This document shows positions 24,901 to 27,900 of a stretch of DNA of 36,927 bases, piece by piece (the stretch's first letter is position 1; every line of letters begins with the position of its first letter). Position numbers and translations under genes: made by a program. Origin of the DNA: Aidingimonas lacisalsi (GTDB taxonomy: Bacteria > Pseudomonadota > Gammaproteobacteria > Pseudomonadales > Halomonadaceae); NCBI RefSeq assembly GCF_008079445.1, contig NZ_VRYH01000015.1, positions 1-36,927 on the forward strand. Reading direction: 5' to 3'. The notes beneath the pieces are model-generated. The model did not search any database. It saw nothing but the letters and a program-made list of their open reading frames with translations, and was not told the DNA's origin.

Positions 24901-27900
24901 GGAAGGCGACGATACCTTCTATGTGCTCTCCACGGCTTTCGATGTGACGACGGAACTGGTCGGCGGTCTGGGCAGCGACAGCTTCCGCCTCGGTGGCGAT
25001 GTCACCGGTCGGGTCGTTGCCGCCGACGCCGAAGGGCGCAGCAGCTTGATCACCCACGGCGTCGCTAGCGGCGATGGAGACTACGACGACCTGCTGGCCG
25101 ACGGTACGCCGGTCACGGTCGCCGATGGCTCCAGCGGGGCGGTGTCGATCGATCAGCAGGGCGGTACCAATCTCCTGGAAGGCGGCGACATCGGCAGTTA
25201 CCTGATCGACCTGGCACTCAGCGACGATCTGGATATCACCGATGGCGCCATGGTCAGCCTGACCGTTTCGGCGGCACTCTCGTCGAGCCAGGACCGCTCC
25301 CGGGCGAGTGGCTCCCGCTCGCCCCAGACGGTGGAGATCGCCACCAGCGAGAATGGCGACTACCGCCGCGCTCAGACCATCGACTTCACCTTTGACGAAG
25401 ACAATGGCTGGACCAACGAACAGGAGATTTTCGTCGAGGCTCCGGATGACGGCGTTGTCGAGGGTACCCGCGACATCACCATCAGCCATATGGCCAATGT
25501 CGTCATGCCGGACGGTCAAGACACCCCCGGCGCACTGGCCGATGTCGAGAATCAACCGATCGCCAATGCCATGATTACCGTCTATGACAGTGATCAGGGC
25601 GATATCTTCATCGACCAGGCGGGTAGCAATCTTACCGTGATCGAAGGCGACAGCGAGACCGAACAGACCGACAGCTTCGATTTCTCGCTGACCACGCCGC
25701 CGGAAGACGACGAAACGGTGACGGTGACGCTCGACTACGACGACGAGCAACTCGACGTCAGCCAGGAGACGCTGACCTTTGATGCGAGTAACTGGGACAC
25801 GTTACGGACCATCGACGTCAGCGCCATCAACGACGCTGTCGCGGAAAACCGGCTGGATGACCGCATCGGGTTCGAGATCAGCTCGAATCGGGCCGATTCG
25901 GTCTACACCGACAGCGAACCGGGCCATGTCCGCGTCAGTGCCTATGACAGCGACAGCGCCGGCGTGGTGGTGCAGGAGACCGGCGATCGCACCCAGGTCG
26001 GCGCCGCTGGTGACACCGACGAATACACCCTGCGTCTGACCCAGGCGCCCGACGACGATGTCACGATCGATCTCAACAGCGATGGCTTCAGTGATTTCGA
26101 TCTGGAGGCCGAACGCATCGATCTGCGCAGCGTGGCCGACGGCGAATGGGATGTCAGTGTGCTCGATCGCGAAGAGGCGGGTGCACGGCTGGTGTTGGCT
26201 GGTGACCAGAACTGGAATGACCTGGGTGTGCGGGTCGGTATGCAGTTGTCGCTGGATGGCATCGATGGCCAGGTCAAGGTCAACCATCTCTCGGATGCCG
26301 GTAGCGAATTGCATCTGACGGCCGATCATGATGATGACGATCTCGGCGCCGACTCACTGACGTTGACCGAGGTCGCCGTGCCGTCGGTCACCTTCACGGC
26401 GGACAACTGGGCCGAGGAGGTCAGCGTCGAGGTGTCCTTCGACCCAGACTACGTCGCCGCCGAAGGCAGCGAGAACGACAAGGTCTTCTCGCCACAGCCC
26501 CATGTGCTGGATCGCATACAGGGGCCGTTGATTCTGGAAGGCGGCACCAGCGACACCGACCGCTCGCTGGAAGATCCCATCATGTTGCCCTATGAAGACC
26601 CGGGCGAACCCAGCGACGATCGTGCCGGCGTCGTCTCCGGCGATGTCGAGATGACCGATACCGACGAAGTCATCCTCGCTGCCGATGCCAGCGTGGCGGA
26701 TCTGCAAGGCGAGTTGACCGCTGAACGCATCACCGGCCTGGGCATGGGCGAAGGCGTCCTGGAACAAGGCGACGGACAGGGCGACACGGTCGAGACACCA
26801 CGGGGCATCGAGTATCACGGTTTCGAGACCGTCGAACTTCGCCTGGGCAGCGGCAACGACGATGTTGACGTCGATGCCGATCCGATTGACTTCAACGGTG
26901 ATATCGCACTGCACGCCAGCGAAGACGGCGAGAGTACCATCCTCGAGCGTCAGGATGGCGGCACCTGGTACGACGACGGCTTCCGCCGCGGCGATGCCAT
27001 CCTCATCGATGGCGAACGCCATGTCATCCAGGACTTCACCCAGGACGACAGCGGCCTGCTGCTGGCGATGACGCTGGACGATCTTGCGCTGAGCGACGGC
27101 GAGATCAGCATTCTCCGCGAGATGCCGCTGACCGCCATCCATGGGGGCGGCAATCGCGTCGAAGATGGCGATCGCGGTGGCGATACCCTTACCGTGAAGG
27201 GCGGCTACGACGGTCAGATGCCACTGGCGATATTCGGCGATACGGCGCGCAACGGCGGGCCCTATCGTGCCGATGGCGGCAGTGTGACCGACGAGGCCCA
27301 GCGCTTCACCGAGTATGGCAACAACACCCTGGATGCCTCGCAAGCCATCGGCGGTGTGGTGCTGGTCGGTGGCCAGGGCGATGATACGCTCATCGGTGGG
27401 GCCGGCGACGACCAGTTGTTCGGCGGCGGCGGCGATGACCGGCTCGATGCCGGTGTCGGCGGCAACAATCATCTCTATGGTGACGGCAGCCTCGACATCG
27501 CCATGGACACCCGCATCGACGAGACGGGCAGTCTGCTCAGCCTGTATGACGCCACCGGCGACGCCGATCAGTCCACCGGCGATCGGCTGGCAACCGGCGA
27601 TGACCGGCTGATCGGTGGCAGCGGCAACGACATCCTGCTCGGCGATCACGGCGAGATCGAACTGGCCTCGCGCGACGGCGTCGACGGTCAGCGACTGATG
27701 AACAGCCAGCGGGTCATCGCCGTTCGTTCCACCGATCCCGAATCACTCGGCGAGAACCACCTGTCGGTGATGGATGGTCGCAACATCCTGATCGGCGGCT
27801 CGGCCTCGGATACGCTCGAAGGCGGTCTGGGGGACGACGTGCTGCTCGGCGATCAGGGCGACGTGATCTTCGCCACCGTCAACGATGTCGATGACCTGGA

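Noticed and set aside
23270-25750. 826-codon open frame on the - strand
   Set aside because: It lies wholly inside the giant gene, and the translation is a low-complexity mix rich in His, Val and Ile with no recognisable domain. GC-rich repetitive Asp codons (GAY) on the + strand avoid stops on the opposite strand, which explains such shadows here and at 12896-14686, 8243-10009 and 19037-20593.
17893-26990. RGD tripeptides in the giant protein, possible integrin-binding sites
   Set aside because: Several RGD triplets occur (for example near 17893, 18864, 22621 and 26988), but in an Arg/Gly/Asp-rich repetitive protein they are expected by chance, and they lie in ordinary strand-turn contexts.
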